Source of the DNA: Psococerastis gibbosa
Lineage: Eukaryota > Arthropoda > Insecta > Psocodea > Psocidae
Assembly: GCA_963971405.1 (NCBI GenBank)
Contig: OZ020485.1
Span: forward strand, 44,451,469 to 44,515,468
Reading direction: 5' to 3'
Length of the DNA stretch: 64,000 nt
The translations under genes were made by a program, and so were the position numbers. Positions 48,279 to 59,214 of the stretch are shown here, in pieces. Below the pieces are notes generated by a model. It had not been told where the DNA came from. It did not search any database and saw only the letters and a list, made by a program, of their open reading frames with translations. Numbering within the stretch: the stretch's first letter is position 1; every line of letters begins with the position of its first letter.

Positions 48279-48651
48279 GCAGCCCAATCATGGCGATTTG
48301 GGTTTACATAATACCGGTGTTTATTTTTTAATACCGCAGACGTAAGGTGTCGGTGTTAAGATATGCGCGGGAAATTGAAATTAATAAATTAATAGAATAC
48401 AAGAGAATGGTTGCATTGTTTAATAATTGAAGGAAATACTAATAAACATGGAAATGTACAGGTAGAATTTTGAAATATAATACGAATTTTAATTAATGTG
48501 TCTACATCGAGATAAGGGAGAGAAAATGGGAAACTCACCAAAAATATTAATTTATCAATTTGAATTTCCCGCGCATGTTGCACTCATTTGTTTAAAACAA
48601 TTGAATAAACCCCGGCATTATAATTATCCCAAATCGCCATGATCGGGCTGC
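48279..48651. mobile_element. Family J fold-back element (left-left arms), 373 bp
   Basis: GCAGCCCAATCATGGCGATT and AATCGCCATGATCGGGCTGC form the ends. The interior is A/T-rich, with CCCGCGCAT near the right arm. Confidence 0.65.
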
Positions 48652-48751
48652 TGGTGACAGTCACTAGTGATCTACACATTATTATTACTTCATTATTATT
48701 GGAATTGGCTGACGTAGGTTAAAGCCCTATGAACAGTCATAAGTTAACAAT

Positions 48752-49023
48752 TCACATGTCTGTGAGTTTAGTTTTATTGATGAGCACAGCCAAGTTCTCC
48801 AAGTCGATGGCCTTGACTTGCTGGAGATCCGTGAATGCAGCCCCCTGGCACTCGGGTCCCTCCCTCCAGAGAACACTACTGTTGCAGAGAAGGTGCTCTG
48901 CTGTTTCCTCTTCCAGTCCACTGCGGCGACATTCCCTTCTTGTAGCTATTCTCTCCAGGTGGACACCAAATGGCCCGTCCCCAAACGCTGTTAGAATGTT
49001 CTGATGGTCCTCTACCCATGCCT
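48752..49023 (-). pseudogene. LINE C-terminal remnant with zinc-knuckle-like block
   Basis: The minus strand is open for about 90 codons: VEDHQNILTAFGDGPFGVHL, ERIATRRECRRSGLEEETAE, HLLCNSSVLWREGPECQGAA, ending KTKLTDM and a stop at 48752-48754. This is the Cys/His tail of Jockey/I-like non-LTR elements; the second Cys of the usual CxxC is Ser here. Confidence 0.75.
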
Positions 49024-49692
49024 AAGCAAGTGGAGGCCATACTCATGGCCCGGAATCACAGACTTACGCATGCTAATCAGCATGCGCCATGCAAGGCAGA
49101 AAGACATTTTTGCTTTCCAATTTATTTTACTTTTAACGCCCTGAATTCATATCGTAAAACACGAAATAGATACAAAATAAGGGGTAGCCTATGTGCACGC
49201 GGGTTAGCGATTCCCTCACTGAATTGGGGTTTCCGGTGGCGGGAAATTCGAAAAACCGGAAACTGTGAGTGCATTTCAGCTGTCTGTCAGTCAAGTTGGA
49301 AACATTTGCAAGTTGCCAGTGTTCAACATTTCAAAATCTCTAATGAACTTGTGTGCATTATTCCGAGTATACATACTCGTTGTGGATGGCACGCTACCAC
49401 ACCCCCCCCCCCCCCCACGACGTTTGGGGCTGGAATGAGGGAATAGGCAAAGTGAAAAATGTTTGATTTTTAATCAATTAGAAACTCTGGTGTTTTATCT
49501 ATAAAAATAATGTGCTGGAATGAACATAGGCCTACTTACCCAATGCTAACTACCCTAAGGTTGTTTGGACTTTATTACTTTATTGATATTGTTCCTGCTT
49601 GGGCAGCGTGGATTTTTTGCCATAGGCAAACTAATACGCGTCCTCGATATAGAAAAAGAACAAGCCAACAAACTAAACTAAAACTATAATCC

Positions 49693-49858
49693 TGCGGCCC
49701 GATCATGGCGATTTTAACACCGGGGTTAATATAATACCCTGGTATTAAAAAAGTAAACAATATATAATTTTACAATGGAAAGTGCCATTCGAAATTGGTT
49801 TGTTTACATTTTTAAACCCGGGAGTAAGTTTATAACAAACGGCATAGTACGCCTACTG
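49693..49858 (+). mobile_element. Family J element with one left and one right end
   Basis: It starts GCGGCCCGATCATGGCGATT, like 48279, and ends AACGGCATAGTACGCCTACT, like the right arm of 46689. It probably represents the parental, asymmetric arrangement. Confidence 0.6.
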
Positions 49859-49882
49859 TACCATTCTCCAATCCCATATTCC

Positions 49883-50006
49883 TATGGTGTGTATTCCACT
49901 GGTCAATATTCCGTCATTGGTGATTAAATAAGTTGCGAGTTTTGTTTTAATGAGACTATTATGTAGATAAGTTAAATATCTACATAATAGTCTCCTTCTC
50001 AAGTAA
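49883..50006. mobile_element. Half copy of a Harbinger-like MITE
   Basis: The left arm resembles 26088 and 63449 (GTATTCCACTGGTCAATATTC). It is followed by a perfect internal hairpin around GACTATTATGTAGAT. The right arm is missing. Confidence 0.6.
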
Positions 50007-50540
50007 GCTACTTCTGACACTAATTTTAATTCTTAAAAATTAAATTAAATTAAAAGAGTCCGATTATAGTGTGACATTACAATTATCCCATCAACTTGAG
50101 AACAAGAGAACTTGTTTGGTTTTAATGACATTTCATTCTTTAAATAGGTACAATAGGTATTCTGAAAGCTGCCAAGCACTAGTATATAATTAAATAATGT
50201 GAACATGGTACAATGTAAACGATATGCAGTACCTTGACATGTTATAGGCCTAATAATGCAGTTGGGATTATTTGATGAATATACCATGATAGTGGCGCAA
50301 AATGCAAATAGCATCGTTGTAGTTAATAATGTAATGTACCTATTACCTATTCTGTTTTGTTATCAATTAACACGCATATACAAATTTTCCTGCTTTGTAT
50401 TGAATTTTTTTTTTAACTTTTTTTTTTTAATCTTAACGCTACGCCCTCTGAGGCTTACGCGTGGTATGTTTATGTGTTGTGCAATACTGTGGTTTTGAAT
50501 GGGGTTGGTGTGGTGTGCACTATATATTGTGCACTATTTA

Positions 50541-50924
50541 GGCGCCCATTCCACCGACCGGCTAGGGCAATTTACAAAAACAGTGACGTGGTAGCAGACA
50601 TTCAAGACTTAGGCGGGGTTTCCACCGACCTCGCATTGCAGAATTGACGGAAATGTTTATTTTCCTCTATGCCATAGTAAAAATTGATCGATGATCATAC
50701 AGTAAAATCACAAACAAACAAACTAAAATTAAAAAATGGCGTCATGGGATATGTTTAGTACAAACATTTTAATAGGTTTTTATAAAAAGAAAAATTCAAA
50801 TTTCCGTCAATGTCGTTTGCATTCGGCAATGCGAGGTCGGTGGAAACGCCACCTAAGTCTTGAATGTCTGCTACCACGTCACCGTTTTTGTAAATAGCCC
50901 TAGCCGTCCGGTGGAATGGGCGCC
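50541..50924. mobile_element. Harbinger-like fold-back MITE, 384 bp, reverse orientation
   Basis: The element has the same arms and length. The asymmetric interior (the segment encoding GCAAATGACATTGACGG) is in the right arm here, so the copy is inverted relative to the other two. The TTA duplication lies at 50538-50540 and 50925-50927. Confidence 0.88.
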
Positions 50925-51178
50925 TTAAAACTAGGCTATAAATCACAATATTTTCAATTATGAGTTATTATAGGCTACTATAATTATATTATTTCATACA
51001 TTATTTATATATATATATTTATATTTTATATTACACCCTGCCAAACTTAATAGGGGACAAGCATGGACCGGTCACGGTAACGTTAAGCTTTCTAAGCAAG
51101 ACCGGAGTCATGCCCCACCTATAGACAAACTAAAGAAAACCATTCTAAAATTCTAAACCACAACTAACAATTGTCAAG

Positions 51179-51390
51179 ACATGTAACGCAGTGGTACGGA
51201 CTCTGACTTTCACCCGAAAGGTTGTTGGTTCGAGTCCCACACTGGCTACATTTTCTGGCCATGCTTCGGAGGGCATGTAAAGCAGGCGGTCCCGGGCCTT
51301 CCTAGTTGAGTGTAAGAGAGGGCTTTATAGCCCTAACTCCGCTAGGTAGGCTTAGTAATAGAAACAATAAAAAGTCCTTTATTTATTTAT
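51179..51390 (+). mobile_element. SINE A copy, well preserved
   Basis: All landmarks are intact: ACATGTAACGCAGTGG head, box B GGTTCGAGTCC, the GCATGTAAAGCAGG body, the AGGGCTTTATAGCCC tail stem and (TTTA)n. Confidence 0.88.
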
Positions 51391-51399
51391 TTCATTCTA

Positions 51400-52655
51400 A
51401 CAATAGTACCCAAATAAGCCATGCCTTCCGCGCACACACTCACCGACCGGCGAAAATACTCGAAAGATTCCCGCGCCTAAAAATATATATATACTGTATA
51501 TATAATAAAGAACTGGCTAAATGGGTTAATTGTAAGAGTGTACCAAAAAAACGGCCTAAATGATAGTAACCCTTCGTTATGTTAAAAGGTCTTGAGAAAC
51601 AGAAGCCATTTTCAGTCATCCCTCATAACTTTTTTCGGGGTTTTATTTAATTAATAAATAAATAAAAACAGTATTGTAAGCTTGGAAACTGATTTCATTG
51701 ACTTTTATTTATATTATGATACAGGTCCAAACTCGGTTGTATTCTTTAATATTAAAACAAACTGTCGACAACGACCATCGTCCTAGTCGGCTAGTCCCCC
51801 TTTTCTGTAGGCTATTACAATATATAATAATATATTATAAGCCTTCCTTCCACCAAAAAAATCAAAAGAACCTTTCTTTGTACCGACAACACCAGCCAAC
51901 TCTTGGGAATTCATGTTTATCACGTAATAAATATGGAAACGTACTGAATCGGACTAATAACGAATGCCCAGTATTAGGACATGATCCAACATTCAGCGGT
52001 TGCCTCTAATTATTATTATAATAAATATTATATTAAAAATATTATAATACCAGCCGTATGGGATGATAACGAAAAAGATCCACAAATAATACTCTGCAAT
52101 GGCTGTAACAGGGTTCTGTTCTTACCATCAAAAAAACGATCAATAAATTACCATTAGGAACCCAGTACGGTAGTTAAATTTCCCGCCCAAAATTTCAAAA
52201 CTTTCTCCAGACCTGGCCCTTAAGGATACATGACTGTGCTGACTACTGGCTACTTCCGGTTCAATCAGCAATTTTTGAAGGTTTTGAGACAGGATTTCAG
52301 CTAGGAGGGGGGGGGGGGGGCAGGAAGTAGTCCCACACCCCCTTAAAAAGTCATTTCGTAAAAGAATGACTATAGCTTATCATGGAACAGTAGAGCAGTA
52401 GCAGGCTCTAGAGGGGGCCCTCCCAGTCATCGCCCTTGTTTTGAGATAACTTCACTATTGCCTACCTGAAACACAGATCTATTTGATAATTTATATTTTA
52501 TAACGGTAGCATGTCCATCTAAAAGAATAGAATGCATTTGACAATCAGCTTCTCAGCACTTAAATGAAAAAACTACAAAACAGTCTCGTCAAGACTCTTA
52601 ACCTAAAGTGCGTTTATCTCAAAATGAGTGGGATATAAGTTATGTACAATTTTTT
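51400..52655. other. Unannotated intronic stretch
   Basis: AT-rich with a G tract near 52308 that may belong to a decayed hAT MITE. The 103-codon frame at 51698-52009 matches nothing I recognise and has no coding character. Confidence 0.25.
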
Positions 52656-52657
52656 TA

Positions 52658-52920
52658 ACTCGTATCTGTAAATGATTAAGTCATGTTACACTGCGCCAAT
52701 AGTAAGCTTGTCTCAGCCTGTCCATTATCGCTTGTAGCCGGTGTAGGTTGACATTGAGGACGTACACCCAGCTTGCCAATGGCCCAAAACTCATAAGAAA
52801 ATAATATAAACAGTATCCGAAAACTATGGGGTCGTTGGCATAGGACAAGGGACCAATGGGCCACTCACTATAAGTAGGCCTAGATTTGTAAAATGTCCTT
52901 CAGGACATTATTATTTCTAT
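52658..52920 (+). mobile_element. Family B retroposon copy
   Basis: Collinear with the 42408 copy from CTCGTATCTGTAAATG through GCCGGTGTAGGTTGACATTG to AAATGTCCTTCAGGAC. Confidence 0.75.
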
Positions 52921-54011
52921 ATACACTTCGGTTCCCTGACTACGGTCATGCTGTTTACATAATTTAATATGTTTCAATGAATGCACACAGGGGGGGAGGG
53001 GGCAATTGGCAGCAGTGCTAACAAAATGGCAGTGTTTTCATATTTGTGCCCCCCACTGTATATTTTGCTTGTTTTAACACTGAATATTTATTAATTGCTA
53101 ACTGGGTTTAATTAACAATCGTGCGGTTTTCGATAGTGTTGATTAGCTGCGTTGATGCTCGGAATTAATATTGGACTATACTTGGCAGTTTGTTTTGTAT
53201 ATGTTCCTTTTGCTCAATTGTTTGTATATTATTATAGTTTATCCATAATTATTAGTGTTTACTTTACCAACGGGAATGGTTATAATAAGGCAAATGGGGG
53301 AGGGGGGGGGGACCTACTTGACGACATTTTGTCCATTTTACTTTAAGCCGTGCTGTTGATTGTTTGTTGTACCTATTGATTAATTGATTGTATAATGCAA
53401 AATAATAATATTATACTGTTGTACATTTATTTGCTGTATTTATTTATAATTTATGAATAAATAATCATAATCATCAGTATATGCCACGCTTTATGGTTAC
53501 TCATACTGATTTACCATGACTCAATAATAAACCCGTCCAGTTTAGAGTAATTTGCAACCCCCCCCCCCTCTAATAAATTTTAAATACCATACAGTCATTA
53601 CTATTTTACAATATTATATTGAATCTGCTACTGGAACCGGAATCGGAACTGGAACACCAAGTTTGATGTACTGTGTTGTATTAATGTATGACTATGGACC
53701 TATTTGAATACCTAAAATGTTTCATTTCTTTCAATATTTGTATTGCTAGTCCAACAGTATGACCATTATGGCATTATGGTCATACTCATAAATCCTTTAT
53801 TTATTTAATGGAAAAAAATATTTACCATAATTCAATTAATTTATTATGTAATGCTGTGTTTTATTTATTTCTATTTTAATTTTTAGTGATACTTTACGTT
53901 GATTCTCTTTCAGCTATGCAGCTATGTGGCTACTGCTGATCTGTGTATTGTAAAATTGTTTTCAATACACATATTATTATTATTATTGTTTGACTGTTGG
54001 ACATAGCCCAT

Positions 54012-54255
54012 ATAGGCGCGCCGCAAAAAGGCGGTTCCTACGCGGCGGCATTTACGCCGTGAGCTCCATATTAGGAGCAAATGGTTTATAAACACAGATT
54101 CCAATTCAGAAAATTTTTCACTGCTGAGGTGAACTGTTTTCCGAAAACCTCTCAGCAGTGAGAAATTTCTGAAATAGACTTTTCTCAACAACCCATTTGC
54201 TCCGATGGCGGATATCCCAGCGTAGCTGCCGCGTATAAATCGCCTTTACGCACTG
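54012..54255. repeat. Nested fold-back structure
   Basis: Diverged outer arms (GGAGCAAATGG at 54074 and CCATTTGCTCC at 54190) enclose an inner hairpin (CACTGCTGAGGT and ACCTCTCAGCAGTG). A related half copy lies at 47165-47230. Confidence 0.55.
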
Positions 54256-54769
54256 GGCTTAGCCAACGCATACGCACAGACTATGACCTTTTGAAGTGCA
54301 AACAAGTTGCAGTCGCCGCCGCAAACGGCACTGCTCCGTTTCACTCCAGCAATTTCCATATTCATGTGGCATATTACAACAATGCAAAACAACTGTGAAT
54401 TCATAGGGCAACATACGCAATCGTAACGAGAATTAAAACCTGCCCCGACGGGTACGCATACGGAGGCACATGCAATCCCATTATTAGGTTGTTATTATTC
54501 CTATATACTGTATGTATGCGGCTGCAATAATTATTTGCAAGATTCCAATTGATATGTAGGCCTATGCATGTCTTGGTAATTTTACCAGCGCTGGATATTG
54601 ATAATTCTTATGATTAAAGTGTCTCTTTCTTTTTCCTGAGGGAATTTCAGACGGATGAAACTTATCATCATTTGACTGACAGTAAAATGAGGCCGCATTT
54701 ATAGCCTACTGTCAGCCTTGTGTTGGTTAGTTTGGCTCACGCCTGGTACAATGTGTCAATAGCAGGGTA

Positions 54770-54848
54770 ACTGAGGTCCTGAGGTTCTGAAGTGAATGGA
54801 TACAGAACTCGAGTTGCTGCTGACGGTTAAGAAACGGAAACTAACAAA
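54770..54848 (+). pseudogene. Short LINE remnant related to 11770
   Basis: About 75 bp from CTGAGGTTCTGAAGTGAATG to AAGAAACGGAAAC match the start of the 11770 remnant. Confidence 0.5.
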
Positions 54849-54924
54849 CTACGGTTATTGTATGAGGAATGAATAGTACCGCCTTCTGAGTTCTGAATGT
54901 TATAATCCATGGGAAGGACTTAGC

Positions 54925-54956
54925 CTGATGATGGTAGTAGTACCCACTACCGAAAC
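54925..54956 (+). ncRNA. Hammerhead-ribozyme-like core
   Basis: CTGATGA (54925-54931), stem II GGTAG/CTACC (54933-54937 with 54947-54951) and GAAAC (54952-54956) have the spacing of a hammerhead core. The extra T is the same as at 57934. The sequence downstream (54985-55080) recurs at 56155-56225, so it is part of a dispersed repeat. Confidence 0.45.
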
Positions 54957-55153
54957 GTCACCCCTCCCCCTGACAAAGGGCTCCGCCCTAATTATTCGAT
55001 GACTGTGAGGCCCTGCCTCTCATGAACATTAACACAGCAGGCAATGTAGGCCCAAGTAAACCTTGGTTAAATAGTGAGCTTAGGAGAGTAGGCATATTTT
55101 ATCCTTCTTTTTTTCCTCTCTTCCTCTCTTGTTTCTTCTCTATTTAATTTTAA

Positions 55154-55372
55154 GGCTGAGTGTTCAAAATATTTTGTAAACAAGAAATTATGGTACTTTT
55201 GAGAAGAAATTAATTAATTCCTCGTTCCACAGCCACAAAGATATAAAAGAGAACAGATGAAAAAATCTTAAAAAATACGAACTTTCTGTGAATGCTGTTT
55301 CCCTTAGAGATTTACAACTGTGCTACAAAATGGGTTTAAGGCTCTTTATCCAATTTTTTTAAGTATATCTAG
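55154..55372 (+). mobile_element. Solo family K terminal segment
   Basis: Same sequence as the left end of 56337, starting after TTAA (55150-55153) and running to AAGGCTCTTTATCCAA. No inverted partner nearby. Confidence 0.6.
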
Positions 55373-55414
55373 GCCTATCAATAATTAATACAATATTTTT
55401 TGTTTGTTTTTGCT

Positions 55415-55700
55415 TTCCAAATTATACGTAGTATAAGGAAAGCTTTGTGACGGTCGAAATTTTCGATTCCGAGATTTCAACGGATTTACACGTTTTGAGG
55501 TCCCAGGAACCCAAAAAAGTGGTTTTTACGAAATGTCCGTCTGTCGCTCTGTCTGTCTGTCAGTATGTTTTCGATTCGTCGATTCGTCGATTTTCGGGCA
55601 AACTACTCAGTCGATTTTGATGAAATTCCGCATGTAGGTTCACAAAAATCATACCTCGGGTCCATTTTTATTTTGGGCTATTACAATTTGGGGGGGTTTT
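55415..55700 (+). repeat. Dispersed repeat family L (KKWFLRN... type)
   Basis: It contains GACGGTCGAAATTTTCGATT, ACACGTTTTGAGGTCCCAGG and a GTCTGTCTGTC stretch. Relatives lie at 20515-20650 (+) and 41225-41405 (-). The origin is not recognised. Confidence 0.5.
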
Positions 55701-56336
55701 ATATTCAAAAAACTCCTAAAAAACGTCTAAAAAAAATTATTTATCCAAAACGGCTCCAACGATTTCTTTTAAATTCGCATATATTGTAGTCGTTATTAAT
55801 GCTGACAAAATGCGTGGGGTCACTTGCCCTTTGATAGTTTGCTTCTGGGGGTATGTATTAATAATGCATTGCGCGCCCTGCCAGTATTGGTCTGACCTAT
55901 CTAGAATTTACCTCACCTCTAGTGACATCAGGTGGACAACACCACACCCCCCCCCCCCCGAGATATCGGAAATTTAACCATAGAAAAATTATCTACCATG
56001 AAATTACTCATTTTCGCTATCTACTAATTTTGAAAAATTGGAAAGCATGTTCGAGTAAACTCGGACCGGTTCTTTAAGGTTAGTATGAAAAGAAGACCTT
56101 ATAGTCTTATTGTTCGCCTTATTTTCAATAAAATCGTTTTCAATTCAATTAAATTGTTCGATGACTGCGAGGCCCTGTCTAGAATGACCATTAACACAGC
56201 AGACAATGTTGTCCCAGGCCGGCAAATTTGTTCTATGAATATAGAGTCTCGAACCTCACTCTTCCATTTCATATTCCAGTTCCCTACCAACTGAACTACT
56301 CCTTAAACATAAAATAACATTAAAGAGTATTATTAA

Positions 56337-57089
56337 GCCTGAGTGCTCAAAATGTTTTGTAAACAAGAAATTATCGTAATTTTTGGACGAAATTAATTAA
56401 TTGCTCGTTCCACAGCCACAAAGATATAAAAGGGAACAGATGAAAAAATCTTAAAAAACACGAGTTTTCTGTGAAAGCTGTCTATTTCCCCTACAGATTT
56501 ACTATTGTTCCACAAAATGGGTTTAAGGCTCTTTCTCCCATTTATCTTATGTAATAATATTTTAGTTCAGAAAATATAAACCTGTATTTTGTATAGAATA
56601 GAATAGAATAGAATAGAATAGAATAGAATAGAATAGAATAGAATAGAATAGAATAGAATAGAATAGAATAGAATAGAATAGAATAGAATAGAATAGAATA
56701 GAATAGAATAGAATAGAATGGAATGGAATAGAATAGAATAGAATAGAATAGAATAGAATAGAATAGAATAGAATAGAATAGAATAGAATAGAATAGAATA
56801 GAATAGAATAGAATAGAATAGAATAGAATAGAAAAAGAATAGAAAGTCTATATTGCACCGATTTTCAATACAATAGCGTAAATAATAAATGTTAGATTGT
56901 ACAATGCAGTCAAGAACTTAACAGAATCCAAAGAAAAGTTCAAAGTGCTTCCCTATTCAAAAAACTCTTGAATATAAGTTGTTTATCTGTTCACTCTGTT
57001 ATCTTTGTATCTGTGGAACGAGCAATAAATTAGTTTCGTCATAAAATCAGCAAAATTTCTTGTTTACAAAACATTTTTAACACTCAGCC
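56337..57089. mobile_element. Family K element containing a TAGAA microsatellite
   Basis: The left end GCCTGAGTGCTCAAAATG after TTAA (56333-56336) is matched by the inverted right end ACATTTTTAACACTCAGCC before TTAT. The interior is expanded by the pentanucleotide array at 56593-56846. Confidence 0.7.
56593..56846. repeat. (TAGAA)n microsatellite
   Basis: About 50 pentanucleotide units with GAATGG variants near 56715. It lies within family K element 56337-57089. The minus-strand frame full of FYSIL is an artefact of the array. Confidence 0.98.
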
Positions 57090-57810
57090 TTATAGCCTAT
57101 CGCAATAGTGAAATTCACAGACAAATTTTAGCTATTGTGCAATTACTCTATCAACCTCTACAATCTCGTCTATTTAAGTGGAGTCTCACATTTTAACCCC
57201 TAACAATATAACTATCCGGCCAAATTACAGTATTCTCATGATTTATACGTTACAGAACAGAACGTGATCGTTTATGGTACTCGCCTTTTTCGAAAGACAC
57301 CGAAATTGACCCCGTGTTTTTATTACAATCCTATACCATATTATTTGTACGACTTATGGTAATCCATTTTTATTAATATACCATTAAAGATGCCCCGAAA
57401 AAAAAAAATGGTATGGGCCACATCTGCTATCCTGCCGGCAGTTAGTTTGATTTCGGGTTGTTTAAACGTTTTTAAAATACCTGGCTTGAACCTAGAATTT
57501 GTCAAATCGGCACGTAGCTGGGTATTATATTAAAGGGTGCAACCTATTATACCAGAGTTCATTCGTAATTTCTTTGAGACATCTTCAAACATTACTATAT
57601 ATCTTCCTTTTTTGATGGAACAGTTGCTTTTTTTAAATTAATTTATGATGTAAACACGCAACATGCCCTTGTATGTTTTTGTTTACACTGTCCAAATATG
57701 TTGCCTTGTAAGACTATAATAATTTTAAGCTACTGAGATTAATACATTGCTGCCAACTGCCATCATCACAATATTATTGTTGCCAGACTGGTTTGGGCAC
57801 TCTCAATTCA

Positions 57811-58058
57811 ATGAAGAACCAGTAGAATCCGGGCTGATGGGCCGTGGTCGAATTGAAAGTCAACTTCCAAACGTTTCGTCAACACTCGCTATGGAGCCAC
57901 CGAGGTACAACCTTCGAAGTCTCCCCAGCGCCACTGAAGATGTCGACCGCAGATGTTGACGAAACGTTTAGAAGTTCACTTTCAATTCGACCACGGCCCA
58001 TCAGCCGGGATTGTACTGGTTCTTCATTGGACTCCGGCCGTGAAAGCCTTTGCAGTTA
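57811..58058. mobile_element. Family H fold-back retroelement with 13-bp duplication
   Basis: The inverted arms run from GAAGAACCAGTAGAATCCGG to its complement near 58027. The flanks carry a perfect 13-bp repeat cactctcaattca (57798-57810 and 58059-58071). It is the same family as 33139. Confidence 0.75.
57934..57965 (+). ncRNA. Hammerhead-ribozyme-like core in family H
   Basis: The invariant CTGANGA (CTGAAGA, 57934-57940) is followed by a short stem II (GTCG 57942-57945 with TGAC 57957-57960, one wobble pair) and GAAAC (57961-57965). One extra T sits between the core and stem II. Stems I and III were not established. Confidence 0.35.
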
Positions 58059-58169
58059 CACTCTCAATTCAGATGTATAGTGAATGAAACCATACCTTTT
58101 CCATAGACAATATCTCAATTAGGGATACAGGGGGGGGGCAGGGGAAGTAGCTGCTACATAGATAGAAGA

Positions 58170-58700
58170 AATGTGTTGAAGAACAGAGAGAGACAGCTGC
58201 TGTCTCATATAAAAAGTAGTAGACCAAAATGGGTAGGGAATTTATTAAGGCGGGGATTCCACAGACCTGCAAGTGCAAAATACAAATACGGTGACGTGGT
58301 AGCAGACATTCAAGACTTAGGCGGGGTTTCCACAGACCTCTCATTGCAGAATGTAAATGACATTGACGGAAATTTTAGTTTTACTCTATGCCATAGTTAA
58401 AATTGATCAATGATCATAGAGTAAAATCACAAACAAACTAAAATTAAAAAATGGCGTCGTGGGATATGTTAAGCACAAACAATTTAATAGATTTCTATAA
58501 AAAGAAAAATTCAAATTTCCGTCAATGTCATGTGCATTCTGCAATGAGAGGTCGTCGGAAACCCCGCCTAAGTCTTGAATGTCTGCTACCACGTCACCGT
58601 ATTTGTATTTTGCACTTGCAGGTCCATGGAATCCCCGCCTAAGTCAAGAAAATCATTGAGGGCAGAGTAGGAGGAAACAATAGAAGAGTGCTGTCTTCCC
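58170..58700 (+). pseudogene. LINE C-terminal scrap split by a Harbinger-like MITE
   Basis: LKNRERQLLSHIKSSRPKWV lies before the MITE and KKIIEGRVGGNNRRVLS after it (58649 on). They are consecutive blocks of the same LINE C-terminus as at 61010. The MITE occupies 58249-58639. Confidence 0.7.
58249..58639. mobile_element. Harbinger-like fold-back MITE inserted in a LINE remnant
   Basis: The arms GGCGGGGATTCCACAGACC and GGTCCATGGAATCCCCGCC have a TAA duplication at 58246-58248 and 58640-58642. The core is shared with the 384-bp subfamily. It interrupts a LINE C-terminal coding remnant (58170-58245, 58643-58700). Confidence 0.88.
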
Positions 58701-59214
58701 AGATTTTTGAAGGGAAAAATACGTTGTTGCTCACATTATATTATATTTTTCCAATTTGATAATGTCCACGTCTAAAAATGGGGGCGTGTCCAATTTTCTC
58801 TTAAGCTACAGCCAAGGGCTGTAAATAATTTTTTATAACGTCATGGAGGAAAATTAAAGGCAACAGCAACAGTAAGAGAAAGTTAAAACTTAAAAGTTAG
58901 ACGCGATGACTCAAGGTTAGGGGATTACTTCATAATTCACTTCGCTTTCGTGGAATCCGATTTCTTCAAATCCAAAGTGAAAAGTTTATGGAATATTTCA
59001 AATTTCTGGCGGGAAATATACGCGAGGGTTCATTATCCCCTCTGTAAATGCGTACAGGGCTGCCTAATGTACAAAATTTCAAACCAGCTCAAAATTTATT
59101 TAATGCATTACGATTATATGCCTAAAAATTATTTCCCTCTAAATCATATTTTTCCTTTTAAGAGAATACTGAATAAGACTTTTCATAAATATCGCACTTT
59201 AATTTATTACTAGC

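Noticed and set aside
53152..53346. 64-codon hydrophobic frame
   Set aside because: AT-rich chance frame running into a G tract; no signal or conserved motif.
56562..56858. Minus-strand 98-codon frame of repeated FYSIL
   Set aside because: Translation of the TAGAA microsatellite.
57815..57850. CTGATGG near 57833 as another hammerhead core
   Set aside because: The last core base is G rather than A and no stem II plus GAAA follows at the right distance.
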